Shown: in pieces, positions 33,509 through 45,141 of the stretch
Numbering within the stretch: the stretch's first letter is position 1
How the letters are laid out: every line of letters starts with the position of its first letter
Origin: Azolla caroliniana
Lineage: Eukaryota; Polypodiophyta
DNA: 64,000 nucleotides
Assembly (NCBI GenBank): GCA_043228905.1
Contig: JBHGNT010000017.1
Coordinates: 17,670,001 to 17,734,000, forward strand
Direction: 5' to 3'
Notes under the pieces: generated by a model
Seen by the model: only the letters and a program-made list of their open reading frames with translations
What the model was told of the DNA's origin: nothing
Database searches by the model: none
Position numbers and translations under genes: made by a program

Positions 33509-36420
33509 ATGAACAAACAAATGGGAAGCTCACTCCCTAGAGAAAAGCTAGACCGAAGCAACTATTCATCTTGGGAGTACAAGATGAATCAATACCTTGT
33601 CGGCCAAGGGTATTGGAGCTACATCAACGGCGCACAAGAAAACAAACCCGAAACCACACACGCCAACTACCCAACATGGGAGCAAGGCGCAAGTCGGGTA
33701 ATGTATTGCTTGGCAACATGTGTAAACGACCACATGCTTAGCCACATTCGTGACGCCAAGACGCCCACAGAGGCGTGGGAAAATCTCAAGAAGATTTTCG
33801 CCGCGGACACATCCGCGCGCAAGCTTTAACTCCGGCAAGAGTTGAACAACATACGACAAAAAGAAATGTCTGTGACGGACTTCACCGCCAAGATCAAGAG
33901 CATTTGCGATTCGCTTGGCTCCATCAATGTCAACATCGATGAGGACGAGATGGTGCAAGTATGCTTGGGCGGCCTCGCACAACGATTCAACCCGTTGAGA
34001 ATGGCAATCTTGGCGAGAGATACCCCTCCCTCATTCTTCAACCTCCAATCAATGCTATTGGTTGAAGAAAACCACGTTCAACCAAAGACCAACACATCGG
34101 AAGGAAAAATGCTCTTCTCCGATACGGATGGTGCCCATAGACGAGGTCGACGCGGAAGAGGTCAATTCGACCTATCCCACGAAGGGAATTCACAATTTCG
34201 GCAAGGAAACGAAAGCCATCGAGGAACCTTCACAAGAAGGGGGAGCTTCCACGCCAAACAAGGTCGGCGAACAACGCCACCTACGTGAAACTATTGCGGA
34301 AAATCGGCCATCGTGAAGAGGAGTGCCGAAAAAGACGAAGCGAGTCGGCCTCGACAAGCCGACAACTCACAAATTACGCCGCGAACGCGGAATACGCAGA
34401 CTACAGTGGACTCTTCGTGATGAGGCATAGAGCGAACTCTATGATGGCCTCCGATCCCGCAAACTCCGCAAGCACCTCCAACTCCGAACACGCGTGGTTC
34501 GTAGACTCCAGCACCTCGCACCACATGACGTTGCACCAAGAGTGGTTTCGCGACTTGCGAACGCCGGATCGACCCGGCTACATAGAGACCGGAGATGACA
34601 CTCCGCATCCCATTCGGCACATCGGCGATGTCCCATTCGGGAAAGAAGGCGAGCAAACTTGCATCAAGAATGTCTTGCACGTGCCCACAATAACAAAGAA
34701 TTTGGTCTCGGTGGGCCAAATCGTGGAGCAAGGCATGCAAGTCCGTTTCAACAATGAAGGTTGCTTCATCGAGAAAGACGACCGACTCATAGCCAAGGGA
34801 CGGAGAGACGGTCGCTTGTTCATCCTCAACTCGAACGAGGTGAAATTGGCCATGTACGCCAAAGGTCTCAAGACCGAGACAAACATCGAGTTGTGGCACA
34901 AGCGAATCGGCCACGTAAACCTCTAACGGCTTCGCGGAATGCAATCAAAGGGAGTCATAATCGGACTTCCGGCCTTCGAATCAAAACGAGTCGACCGAGT
35001 GTGCGAAGCATGCCAACTCGGCAAACAACATCGACTCCCATTCCCGAAGGAGAGCTCCGCGAGCAAAGGTCTCCTTGACATAATCCACTCGGACGTATGG
35101 GGACCGTCTCAAACGCCGACGCTCGGCGGATGCCGCTACTACGTCACCTTCATCGACGACCACTTGCGCTACGCGTGGATATACTTGATGAAGAAGAAGA
35201 GCGAAGTGCTTTCCCACTTTCAAAGGCTCAAAAGCCAAGTGGAGAAAGAAACCGGTCGGCACATTCGATGCCTACGATCAGACGGAGGAAAGGATTACTT
35301 CTCCGACGAGTTCACCTCCTACCTCCAAGGTGAAGGCATTCGTAGAGAATTCTCATGCCGACACACTCCCCAACAAAACGGAGTAGCTGAGAGAAAGAAT
35401 CGGCAAATACTTGAGGTAGCACGCGCCATGATGCGTGAGAAGCACATGCCGAACTTCTATTGGGTGGAAGCGGCATCCACAACCGTCTATCTCATGAACT
35501 CGTGCACCACCAATGGAGTCCACGGCCGTCTTCATTGGAAGGAAGCCCATCCTCTCGCACCTCAAGGTGTTCCGAAGCATTGCGAATGTACGCATCCCGA
35601 ACGAAAGTCGAGAGAAGCCCGACGCAAAATCGGAAGAATGTATCCTCATAGGATACTTGTCTACGAAAAAGGCATACAAGTGCTTCAACCCCTCAACCCG
35701 AGCGGTGCGGATAAGTTGCGACGTCGTTTTCGAAGAATCGGCATCTTGGTATAAGCTCAATGCGACTCCATCCGACCCGATCGAGGAAGAGTTGAACGCC
35801 AACTCAAACGACGAAACTCGACCAAGTCTTCCACCGAAGGATAATCCAAGCTCTACCGAGCTAATTGGCCCACAAGAGCCTCCACGCGATGAAGACACGT
35901 CGCGGCCAAGTTCGACACTAGACAAAGGCAAAGGTAAGATGCCCAAATATGAAGTCGAGGTCCACCCCGATGACCGTGATTCGGATGATTCGGCTCACTC
36001 ACTAGACAGTGAGTTCGGTGTACCCATCATGAGGACACTCGGAGTAAAGAAGGCGCTCACATCAACAAACGAGAAACTCCGCCGCTCATCATGAGCGAAG
36101 ACCCAAGTCACTCGTTACGCCTACAACAAGTATATGGCCCATCACTATGCCCTCGTGATGAAGGTAGTGGGTGAACAAGAGCCTGAGGATCCAAGCCTTT
36201 GTCATAGGCTAGAGGGGGAGAACAAACCCGCGGAGAACCGCACAACGAAGCCGCGAAGATGCGAAGAAAGCCGCGCAACGCCACGCAACGAAGCCGCGGA
36301 GAGCCGCGCAACGAAGCCGCGAAGACGCAAAGAAAGCCGCGCAATGCCGCACAACAAAGCCGCGGAAAGCTGCGCAACGAAGCCGCGAAGACGCGAAGAA
36401 AGTCGTGCAACGCCGTGAAG
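33509..36420 (+). pseudogene. Copia copy 1 gag-protease-integrase with basic repeat tail
   Basis: Gag begins at 33509 (MNKQMGSSLPREKLDRSNYS). A TAA at 33829 replaces a Gln codon and the frame resumes. The zinc knuckle near 34280 is frameshifted. Protease has WFVDSSTSHHM near 34495 (DSS for DSG). GAG-pre-integrase ends at the TAA 34924-34926 that copy 2 also has. Integrase runs 34939-35520 (HSDVWGP, VTFIDDHLRYAWIY, HTPQQNGVAERKNR), shifts frame near 35520 and continues to 36094 and AHHYALVMKVV near 36135. After EPEDPS the RT is missing, and 36228-36425 encodes three 22-residue basic repeats (ESRATKPRRRKESRA type) in the same frame. Products would be particle protein, protease and integrase only. 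Confidence 0.88.
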
Positions 36421-36425
36421 AAAGC
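36228..36425 (+). repeat. 66-bp minisatellite in place of RT, copy 1
   Basis: Three units at 36228, 36294 and 36360, each starting CCGCGGA and ending near ACAACAAAG. 66 is a multiple of three, so the unit keeps frame and encodes 22 residues rich in Arg, Lys, Glu and Ala. A polypurine-like AGAGGGGGAGAAC lies just before (36211-36223) and the real polypurine tract after (36491-36505). Confidence 0.9.
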
Positions 36426-36505
36426 CACAAGCCGCACCGATGCCGACGGTGCCGAAGGAAGCTAAACCGGACGTTGGACGCCTCACACTAGAGCTTGAGG
36501 GGGCG

Positions 36506-36946
36506 TGTTGAGATATCAAGCTCAACTAGTTTAATCTAGTTAGTCAACACATGTAACTTAGTAGTTACCTAGATCGAATCTAGTTAATGTGTTGACCTTA
36601 AGCCTTTAAATAGGACCTTGTACTTAAGTGGGATATTCTAGATCCTCCACTCCTTAGTACATTTAATGTAGGACTTACACATAAGTACCTATGTTCTACC
36701 CACACATGTGCACCTTTGCACATGGGTTGCATATATACCTCATTGTGGGTATTTTTGTATGTTGATGACACTTTTCAATGTAGTCAATCATCCCCCATTT
36801 ATCTTTGTGTTCATAAGTGTAACCTCCTCGCTCTCTCTCTTCCTCTCACACACTCTCACGCGCATATCATACTAATCTTCCGCTGCTTAACGTAACCATA
36901 TAATTAGTCTCTAATTAACCCTAGTTAATTACCTAATTACTTAACA
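36506..36946 (+). repeat. Copia copy 1, 3' LTR
   Basis: 441 bp, with the same ends as the 5' LTR, preceded by GAGCTTGAGGGGGCG. Confidence 0.95.
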
Positions 36947-37550
36947 AAAACCTACCTTAGAGAAGTGCAAGAAGTGTTCCTTATAGTACAACATTTTAGA
37001 TGGGAGTGGCTCTCGTGGGGTGATCCATTTATATTGGGTGTAAATTTTCCATATTTGTTGGCGTATTACTTTATTGCGGTTTTCATGAGAGATTAAAGTT
37101 TGATCAACCCCCGGGTTGTACTTAAGGGGAGGTAGGTTATCAATTTCTATGCCATTTGTAAGTAACCAACTCACTACAACGCTATACCAAGAGCTAGTGT
37201 CTCTGGACACATATAGGGATCGGGATGTGTCAAAGGCTTGACAGGATATCCTATCTTGTGGTTGGCTATGTATCCGATGAATAAAAACTACCACTTGGAA
37301 AAGTGCTTCTACTAACATTGGGGGAAAACTGAACTCTAGTCTCATAATGTCATGTGGTACTGTCGGTTTTCTTTCGGAGTTGACATGATAACATCGTCAC
37401 CAAAGGTCATACTACCGAAAGGCGTCCACATGAAAGGCGGTAGACTTGGAGCCCATACTACCGATGCATACATGAGGGAAGCGGTCACTAATGAGTCGAA
37501 GAACCATCTCTTAGTTCGTGGCTCTTGAAAGGATGCATGGTGGAATTGTG

Positions 37551-38024
37551 TGTTATGTACACATAACGTTGGTGAGGGTAGGTCACTAATATTTACATTA
37601 GTGAAGGGTATGTTCACTATTATTAAAAAGGGGACTAATGATTGGATAGAATGAATGATATGTGCATGCACTATCATGATTTAGACAACCAATGAATAGA
37701 GAGCCTTTTAGAAAGGCACATCTATTCAAGGGGCCTAGGAAAAGGTATAAATATGAGGCTTAGCTACCCTCATAGAAATCATGACGTCGGAAGGCTGCTG
37801 TCGTAGACACCGGTGGTGCGGGCTAGGCTTTCGTCTAGACGATCGTGTTTATCTCTTCCAAGGTATTAGTCATCCTAATATCCGGCGGTATGGGACGTCG
37901 GTGGTAGGTTGGCTATGTCTAGATCATAGCTCGGGGGTGGTCGGGTGGAACGGGTTCTTCTATCCAATCTATTTTCTTCCTTTTTACTTGATTTGGTCTA
38001 TTGATTAGTAATAGACTCTTAACA
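37551..38024 (+). repeat. chromovirus C 5' LTR
   Basis: 474 bp, TGTTATGTACAC to GACTCTTAACA. The likely TATA box TATAAATA is at 37746-37753. A 75-codon open frame inside (37781-38008, repeated at 44588-44815) is part of the LTR, not a gene. Initiator-Met primer site TGGTATCAGAGC follows at 38026-38037. Confidence 0.95.
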
Positions 38025-38037
38025 GTGGTATCAGAGC

Positions 38038-39947
38038 TTTTACTAACAATTTTTTTGTTGTTTTGATGTTTTTTGCGTGTGAGCGAGGGGGATCTAACAA
38101 GGCTCGTCATGCTCTTCTCAGGATCAAAACAACACTCTAAACCCGGTATTCTTCTTTTTTGATCTCTTCTCTTTTTCTATTATGCGTTCTTTATGGTCGA
38201 ATCAAATTGGTATTACGTTTTATTCTCTTTCTTTCTACCTCCTACTACGCTACGATTTTACTTATTATTATGCATCGGGCCGAGCGTGTTTGCACTAATC
38301 GCACACGCTCAACTCATGGCCTTTTGCATATTGCGATATATATCCCACTCTCTCCTCTCTTGAACTCTTACGATAATAATTATTCTTGTGCATTGGGTCG
38401 AGCGTGTTTGCTCTAATTGCACACGCTTATCTCATGGCCGTTTTGCATATGATGTTGAGTATACCACTCTTCCCCTCTATTGAGCCATCACTTGGCCGAT
38501 TCTAAGGGATGATGTGGCCTTGACGAGGTGTATGTTGCCTACCTATGCCACTCTACTCTCTATTAAGCCATCAATTGGCCGATTCTATGGGATGTTGTGG
38601 CCTTGACAAGGTATATGTAGCTTACATATGCCACTTTCCTTTTTAATTAGCCATCAATTGGCCGATTCTAAGGGATGATGTGGCCTTGACAAGGTATATG
38701 TAGCTTACATATGCCACTTTCCTTTTTAATTAGCCATCAATTGGCCGATTCTAAGGGATGATGTGGCCTTGACAAGGTATATGTAGCTTACATATGCCAC
38801 TTTCCTTTTTAATTAGCCATCAATTGGCCGATTCTAAGGGATGATGTGGCCTTGACGAGGTATATGTCACTTACCTATGCCACTTTCCTCTTTAATTAGC
38901 CATTACTTGGCCGATTCTAGGGATATGTGGTGGTCTTGAGGAGGTGCATGTCAACTACCCTAGGGTTTCGTATCTTAGGGCATGTTTGATTCCATACACC
39001 TAATTGTTGATTATTCTAATTAAATTTTAATTTCATAAGTATTGTTTCACTTATATGATTTTCTAGTAATTATTATTTATCCGCCCACAATTAACTCTCC
39101 TTTTTCCACTTCCTTTTCATGTATAAAGTATTTACATCGTTTATTTTTAATGTAACCTTTACGTGTAGACTATTTTTTTCGTATGGAGTGGCTTGTTGAA
39201 CGATTTTTTTTCAACGGGTCATCTAGGTTTAACTCTTATCATCAAGCCTTAGAAAACGAGTAAAACCATATGAGTTCCCTTATTGATGTTTTACTCATGG
39301 ATTTGAGTATTACATCTTTGCGCACAACACCGTCATCACTTGTATCAATTTGTGGCTTATGTCACAATTGTGCAAGTTATAACAATCATATTGGGATGTA
39401 TATGTGCATACCTTGCACTTCCCATTTATTTGTGACATTGTTTTTTTCGTAGGTAACACATGGGTTCTTCTTCTTTTTTACCCTTGTTTTCGTCACTACT
39501 TAACTCTTATGAGTAGTGCCTTATTTTATCATTTTATCATCACGTTTGCTTATTGCTCGCAAGACTAGAATATTACTTGTGAGTGCACTTGTTTTTTCAT
39601 GTAATACACTTTCTCGACCATATAATACATGATGGGTTGGCATTAATATAAGGCTATCTAGGAAATTTCATTGATGTAAGAACCATGGTTGAGCCTCGGG
39701 GAGCCGCCATGATTACTCAAGATAGAGATCCGAGAAATACATCTTAGCTATGTTTTCCCCCATGGTTTTTAAAACACCATAGTGTTACCATAGTTATCGG
39801 ATCTCGAATCACATCTCATATGTCTAGAGGGGTAAAGACATGAGATACTTTCTTGGATAAAGTTCTTTTAATCAAAATTTCAAGCATTCATTTTGCTTGT
39901 GTATTTTCTGAACCTCCTTATTTTATTGCATACCCACAGCGTGCATC
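38038..39947 (+). other. chromovirus C leader with 83-bp tandem repeats
   Basis: Untranslated leader. From 38483 to about 38970 an 83-bp unit (AGCCATCAATTGGCCGATTC, GGCCTTGACAAGGTATATG) is repeated about six times, at 38483, 38566, 38649, 38732 and on. Before it a longer unit with GAGCGTGTTTGC and CACACGCT occurs twice (38275-38450). No gene. Confidence 0.8.
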
Positions 39948-42900
39948 ATGGAACAAGTTTTGAACGCAGTTGGAACGATCTCTCCAAATGAGACCTCTCA
40001 ACCCCAATCCGCATCTCGCACACAAGCTGAGATCACTATTGAGCAATTGCTCACTACTACCTTGAATCAATTGGCCGAAATGAGACAGGCCAATATGGCA
40101 TTGGAAAAGAAATTCCAAGAATTAACTATTGAGTCCAAGAAAGAAGGTGAACCTTCCTTCGTAGTCACGCCTTTCAAGGGAGATAAGAAAGAAAGAACCG
40201 AGGAGGCCATTAGCACTTGGCTTGGTCGTTGGGAGTCTCACTTTGAGCTTCATCCCAAGCCCGATGCAGTAAAAATTGGTTATGTCGGTCGTGAGTTAGG
40301 TGGCCGAGCTGCTGCTTGGTGGCATGGCCTAAGGACCGCAAAAAACTTACCCACAACTTGGGAAGGTTTCGTTGATGTTTTTAAGAAACAATTCTTGCAG
40401 CCACCTTCTCAAACCGAACAAGCGCAACACTTGCTCACATTGTCTAGTAAGCCATTTACCTCTCTCGAGGATTATGTGCATCACGCTCGGACCTAGATCC
40501 AAAAATCGGGACTTACGGGTGAGAAATGGTTTGTCGCTTGTTTTTTGAATGGTATTCCCAATGGGGATTATCATTGGATTGTCCATGACAAGGACCCCAC
40601 AACTTTCGAGGAAGCCGTCAACATTGTGCTGCGATACCATAGGACTTCCAAGAAAGACCACAATAAACCTGAGTTCGCCAAAACTCCGAATGTCAAGTTC
40701 ATTGGGAAACGTAAGCAATCCAGTGACACTCTTGACCGCGACTCAAAGAAACCGAACCTCTTCTGTGCATATTGCAAGAAGCGGGGCCACACAAAGGATA
40801 CCTGTCGTCGTCTTGAGAGGAAGTCAATGAACACCCCTCCTCAAGACAAATCTACGAGTCACACAGGTGAGTCTTTTGATATTGTTGAAGTTCATACCAA
40901 TCACTTAAGTTTATGTGAATGCACTTTTCCTTCACATTTACTTGGACCTAATGATTTACTCCGAGCAGTCGGATATATCAATGGAACACAAGCACATTTC
41001 TTGTTTGATTCCGGTAGTTCTCACAATTTTCTTAATGATCACTTTGTGCAGCAAATGGAGCTCCACATAAACGCAAGTGATCATATCTATCAAGTTCACA
41101 TGGCAAATGGAAACGTTCAATACATCAGTGGCATTGTTTGTCAACTGCCAATTCAAATAGATACTTATTTGGAGAAGCTTGACTTTCATGTTATGAAATT
41201 ACAATCCGCAGATATCATTTTAGGATATCCTTGGTTTTTTAATAAAAACCCTTCTTTGTCCATTGATTGGGTTAATCACTCAATCACATTTGAACTTAAT
41301 AATTGTAAACATTTTATTCAATGTTCCAAACTTCCTTCTCATTCACTTGTGTCTTCTAAATCTTTAAGTGAGTATTCTAGTTCATTAATTTATTCGTGCG
41401 TAATTGATCCTGCGGTTCAATTTTATTATTTTAATATTGACGCCACACAATTACCACATTTTGAGCAACGATTACTCGACTCTATTTAGAGGATTTTCAA
41501 GATGTGTTTCCTACTGAATTACCGCTTACTTTACCACCTAAACGTAATGTGGACCATCAAATTGAACTCATCCCTGGGGCTGCTCCTGTGAGCATTCCAC
41601 CTTACCGACTTAGTCGATTAGAAGAGGATGAGATCGCTAAACAACTTAAGGAATACTTGAGTATGGGCCACATTAGGTATAGTAAATCACCTTGGGGTGC
41701 GCCAGTTCTATTAGTCAAGAAGAAGGAAGGTTTGTGGCGAATGTGTATCAATTATCGCCGTTTGAATAAAATGACAATTAAGAATGCATATCCATTACCT
41801 CGTGCCGATGATTTGATTGATCGTTTGCACGGGGCTCGATATTTTACGAAAATTGACTTACGAACTGGTTATCATTAGATTCGCATCGCCGAGGATGATA
41901 TTCCTAAAACCGCTTTTCGTACGCGCTATGGCCATTATGAGTTTTTAGTCATGCCGTTTGGGTTGACTAATGCTCCAGCCACATTCCAACAAGCGATGAA
42001 TGATGTTTTCCGAGATCAACTCGGTGATTTTGTTGTCGTCTTCTTGGATGATATTTTGATATATAGCCGTACCTTGCAAGATCATGTTCAACATGTTCGA
42101 TTTGTTTTGCGAAAGTTGCATGACAACTCTTTCTATGCAAAACATTCAAAATGTGACTTCTTCCAAAAATCTATTGTGTACCTAGGTCATTTAATTACAG
42201 AAAATGGCGTTGAAATTGAACCTTCTCGTATTGAAAAGGTTAAACTTTGGCCCATTCCTCGTAATATTCGTGAACTTAGATCATTCTTAGGGTTTGTTGG
42301 ATTTTTACGAAAATCAATTCGTAGCTATTCCAAATTGACTACGCCATTAACTGACCTTTTAAAAGGTCATCCACGTAAGTCTGTCAAACCAATTTCATGG
42401 AATGAACAACTTGACAAATCATTTGAGACACTCAAGGAGCATGTGTGTCAGGCTCCCACTCTTCTATTACCAGACCCTTCTAAGCCTTTCTCAATTGAAA
42501 CCGATGCTAGTGATTATGCTATTGGTGCCGTTCTTTATCAAGGTGGTCACCCTATTGCTTTTGAAAGTAAGAAGCTTGATGCTGCTCAATCTCGGTATTC
42601 GGTTCAAGAGAAAGAGTTGTTTGCGGTGATACACGCACTTAAAACATGGAGGCACTATCTCTATGGAAATAAATTTGTGGTTACAACAGACCATCAATCA
42701 TTAAAGTATTTTTGTGACCAGCCCGATCTTGTTGGTCGTAAAGGCCGTTGGGCTGACCTTATGCAAGATTTTGATTTTTCCATAAGATATCACAAGGGTT
42801 CTATGAACACCGTTGCTGATGCTCTTAGTCGCATTAAAGAAGTTAACATGCTTAGCTTCACGGAAATAAAATCTGATCTTTTAGATCACCTTCGAGGGAA

Positions 42901-44350
42901 ATACCTTGATGATAGTTATTTCTCAAAATACTGGACGAAAGCCGAATCTGGTTTAGATGCCGATACTAGCACCCTACCCTCGAAGGCGACCTTTCACATT
43001 ACAAACGGTTTGCTCTACCGTAGTGGAAAGGTCTGTGTTCCAGATTTACCAAATGTTAAACAGAAAATTTTTCATGAATGTCATGATGCACCATCTGCTG
43101 GTCATCCTGGAATACAACGCACACTCGTTCTCATCTCGTGTACTTTTTTCTGGCCTAAGATGCGCTCTGACGTGCATAAATACGTAACTCAATGCTTACA
43201 ATGTCAGATTAATAAGTCAGAACGACTTAAAGCTGCTGGTCTTTTACATCCCTTAGATATTCCCAACAATAAATGGGAAAGTATCTCGATGGATTTTATT
43301 GTTAGTTTACCTCGTACACAGAGGGGTCATGATGCCATATGGGTTGTCGTTGACAGGCTAACAAAATTAGCTAGATTTATTCCTACAAAAACCACGGTAA
43401 CCGCTCAACAGTTGGCTTATCAATTTGTTGATGAGTTATTTCGTTTTTATGGATTACCGATGGATATTGTTAGTGATCGAGATTCCAAGTTTACTAGTGA
43501 CTTTTGGACTCAGGTCTTTAAGAAACTAGAAACTACGTTGAGCATGAGTTCCACAGATCATCCTCAGTCTGATGGACAAACTGAACGAGTTAATCAAATT
43601 ATTGAGGACATGCTTCGAGCTTATGTAGCAAAAACCCCTTCTAAGTGGGAGCAATACCTTCCTATCGTAGAATTTGCCTATAATAGCTCTAAACATACAT
43701 CCACTGGATATAGTCCTTTTATGTTGATGTATGGTTTTCAGCCACGTGCCCCAGTTGATGTCACGATTCATCGTGATACATTAGACAGTACACGCAATTT
43801 TTTGCAAGACATGAACCAAATGTTGCATATTGCCAAAGAAAATGTCAAGACAGCTCAAGATCGTGCTCGATTTTATGCTGATCAGGATAGACGTCCTCGT
43901 GCATTTACTATTGGTCAAAAAGTTTTTTTGCGTGTCCCGACTGATTCTACGTCATTATCTACGAGCAAGTGCGCTAAGTTAGCCCCACGATATTGTGGCC
44001 CATTTGAAATCCTTAAGCGAGTTGGGTCATCTGCTTATCACCTTGCCTTACCTCGTAACGTTGGTATTCATCCTGTTTTTCACGTCAGTCGTCTAAAACC
44101 ATTTTTAGGCTCTGGTGATAACACCATCACAATCCAAGATCTTGTAACACTAGAGGATTTTTCTTACAAACCTCATGTTCCTGAACGAATTCTTGATTCT
44201 CGTACTAAACGTTTACGTTCTAAAGAGATTCAGCTATTCAAGATCAAATGGATGGATAAACCTATTGATGATGCCACATGGGAACGCGAGCATTCGCTTA
44301 AGGCACAATTTCCTCACTTTATATTGCAAGAGTGCAATCTTTTGAAGTAG
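39948..44350 (+). pseudogene. chromovirus C gag-pol polyprotein
   Basis: The order is gag (39948; GRWESHFELHPKPDA, YVHHART), a zinc knuckle CAYCKKRGHTKDTC near 40770, protease FLFDSGSSHNF near 41005 (catalytic Asp kept), RT (41600-42200; FVVVFLDDILIYS), RNase H (42500-42800; ETDASDYAIGAVL), integrase (43070-43700; HHCC finger, SMDFIVSLP, SDRDSKFTSDFW, HPQSDGQTERVNQ) and a C-terminal chromodomain-like module (IKWMDKPIDDATWE, near 44245). Breaks are a TAG at 40494 where Gln is expected, a single-base frameshift at about 41488, and a TAG at 41876 (Gln expected). All catalytic motifs I can see are intact, so this is the best copy of the family in the window. The same family is at 6177-9215 and 59256-64000. 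Confidence 0.93.
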
Positions 44351-44357
44351 GGGAGTA

Positions 44358-44831
44358 TGTTATGTACACATAATGTTGGTGAGGGTAGGTCACTAATATT
44401 TACATTAGTGAAGGGTATGTTCACTATTATTAAAAAGGGGACTAATGATTGGATAGAATGAATGATATGTGCATGCACTATCATGATTTAGACAACCAAT
44501 GAATAGAGAGCCTTTTAGAAAGGCACATCTATTCAAGGGTCCTAGGAAAAGGTATAAATATGAGGCTTAGCTACCCTCATAGAAATCATGACGTCGGAAG
44601 GCTGCTGTCGTAGACACCGGTGGTGTGGGCTAGGCTTTCGTCTCGACGATCGTGTTTATCTCTTCCAAGGTATTAGTCATCCTAATATCCGGGGGTATGG
44701 GACGTCGGTGGTAGGTTGGCTATGTCTAGATCATAGCTCGGGGGTGGTCGGGTGGAACGGGTTCTTCTATCCAATCTATTTTCTTCCTTTTTACTTGATT
44801 TGGTCTATTGATTAGTAATAGACTCTTAACA
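44358..44831 (+). repeat. chromovirus C 3' LTR
   Basis: 474 bp, the same length as the 5' LTR, with only a handful of visible differences (for example CATAACG against CATAATG near the start). Confidence 0.95.
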
Positions 44832-45141
44832 TTGTGTCTCTAAGAGTGAGAGGGATGCATACCCTCTGGTTAGCCTATCTTTGGTTGCCTGGGTCATCAA
44901 GAATTTACATAAACGAGCACTAAAAGTGACCCCCAAATATACATATGATCGGACTACCTCAATTGGTTTATGAGAGAGGATTAGGTGACATTTACTCCTA
45001 ACTCGAGACGATGTATGAAAAATAAGAACATTAGTTTTTGATAGATTCACTACCAGGTCTCGTTGTGTGTATAAGTCATCTAGGGCATTAAGATGCTTTG
45101 GTAGGTCGTGTTCAGACTCCGAGAGCAAGAAGATGTCATCT

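Larger units (their letters stand above)
32892..36946 (+). mobile_element. Copia retrotransposon copy 1, lacking reverse transcriptase
   Basis: A 4055-bp element inside LINE copy C, flanked by the perfect duplication AAAAC (32887-32891, 36947-36951). It has LTRs of 441 bp, the primer site TGGTATCAGAGC at 33333-33344, gag, protease, integrase, a 66-bp minisatellite and a polypurine tract at 36491-36505. Only about 370 bases lie between the integrase end and the 3' LTR, so RT and RNase H are absent. The LTRs differ at about four positions. It shares structure and a stop codon with copy 2. Confidence 0.93.
37551..44831 (+). mobile_element. full-length Ty3/Gypsy chromovirus C
   Basis: 7281 bp, inserted in LINE copy C, with the perfect duplication TTGTG (37546-37550, 44832-44836). 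LTRs are 474 bp each, with the primer site at 38026-38037, a 1.9-kb leader, gag-pol 39948-44350 and a polypurine tract (GTAGGGGAGTA, 44347-44357). The LTRs are almost identical, so insertion is recent, though the coding region already has two TAG stops and one frameshift. Confidence 0.95.
32035..45141 (-). mobile_element. LINE copy C, split by two retrotransposons
   Basis: LINE pieces are 32035-32891, 36952-37550 and 44837-45141, all minus strand and in order: 3' tail, ORF2 C-terminus, then RT up to the ADDI catalytic region. They are separated by a Copia element (with duplication AAAAC) and a chromovirus (duplication TTGTG). Joining the pieces gives continuous similarity to the LINE at 15956-17530. 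The RT end is cut at about 45141 by a chromovirus fragment. Several stops and frameshifts are present. Confidence 0.88.

Noticed and set aside
34291-34944. Long minus-strand frame opposite Copia copy 1 (and 11947-12658 plus strand opposite copy 2)
   Set aside because: It is the antisense shadow of protease and GAG-pre-integrase; no motif of its own.
37781-38008. A 75-codon frame repeated almost identically at 44588-44815
   Set aside because: Both lie inside the two LTRs of chromovirus C, so the identity reflects LTR duplication, not a conserved gene.
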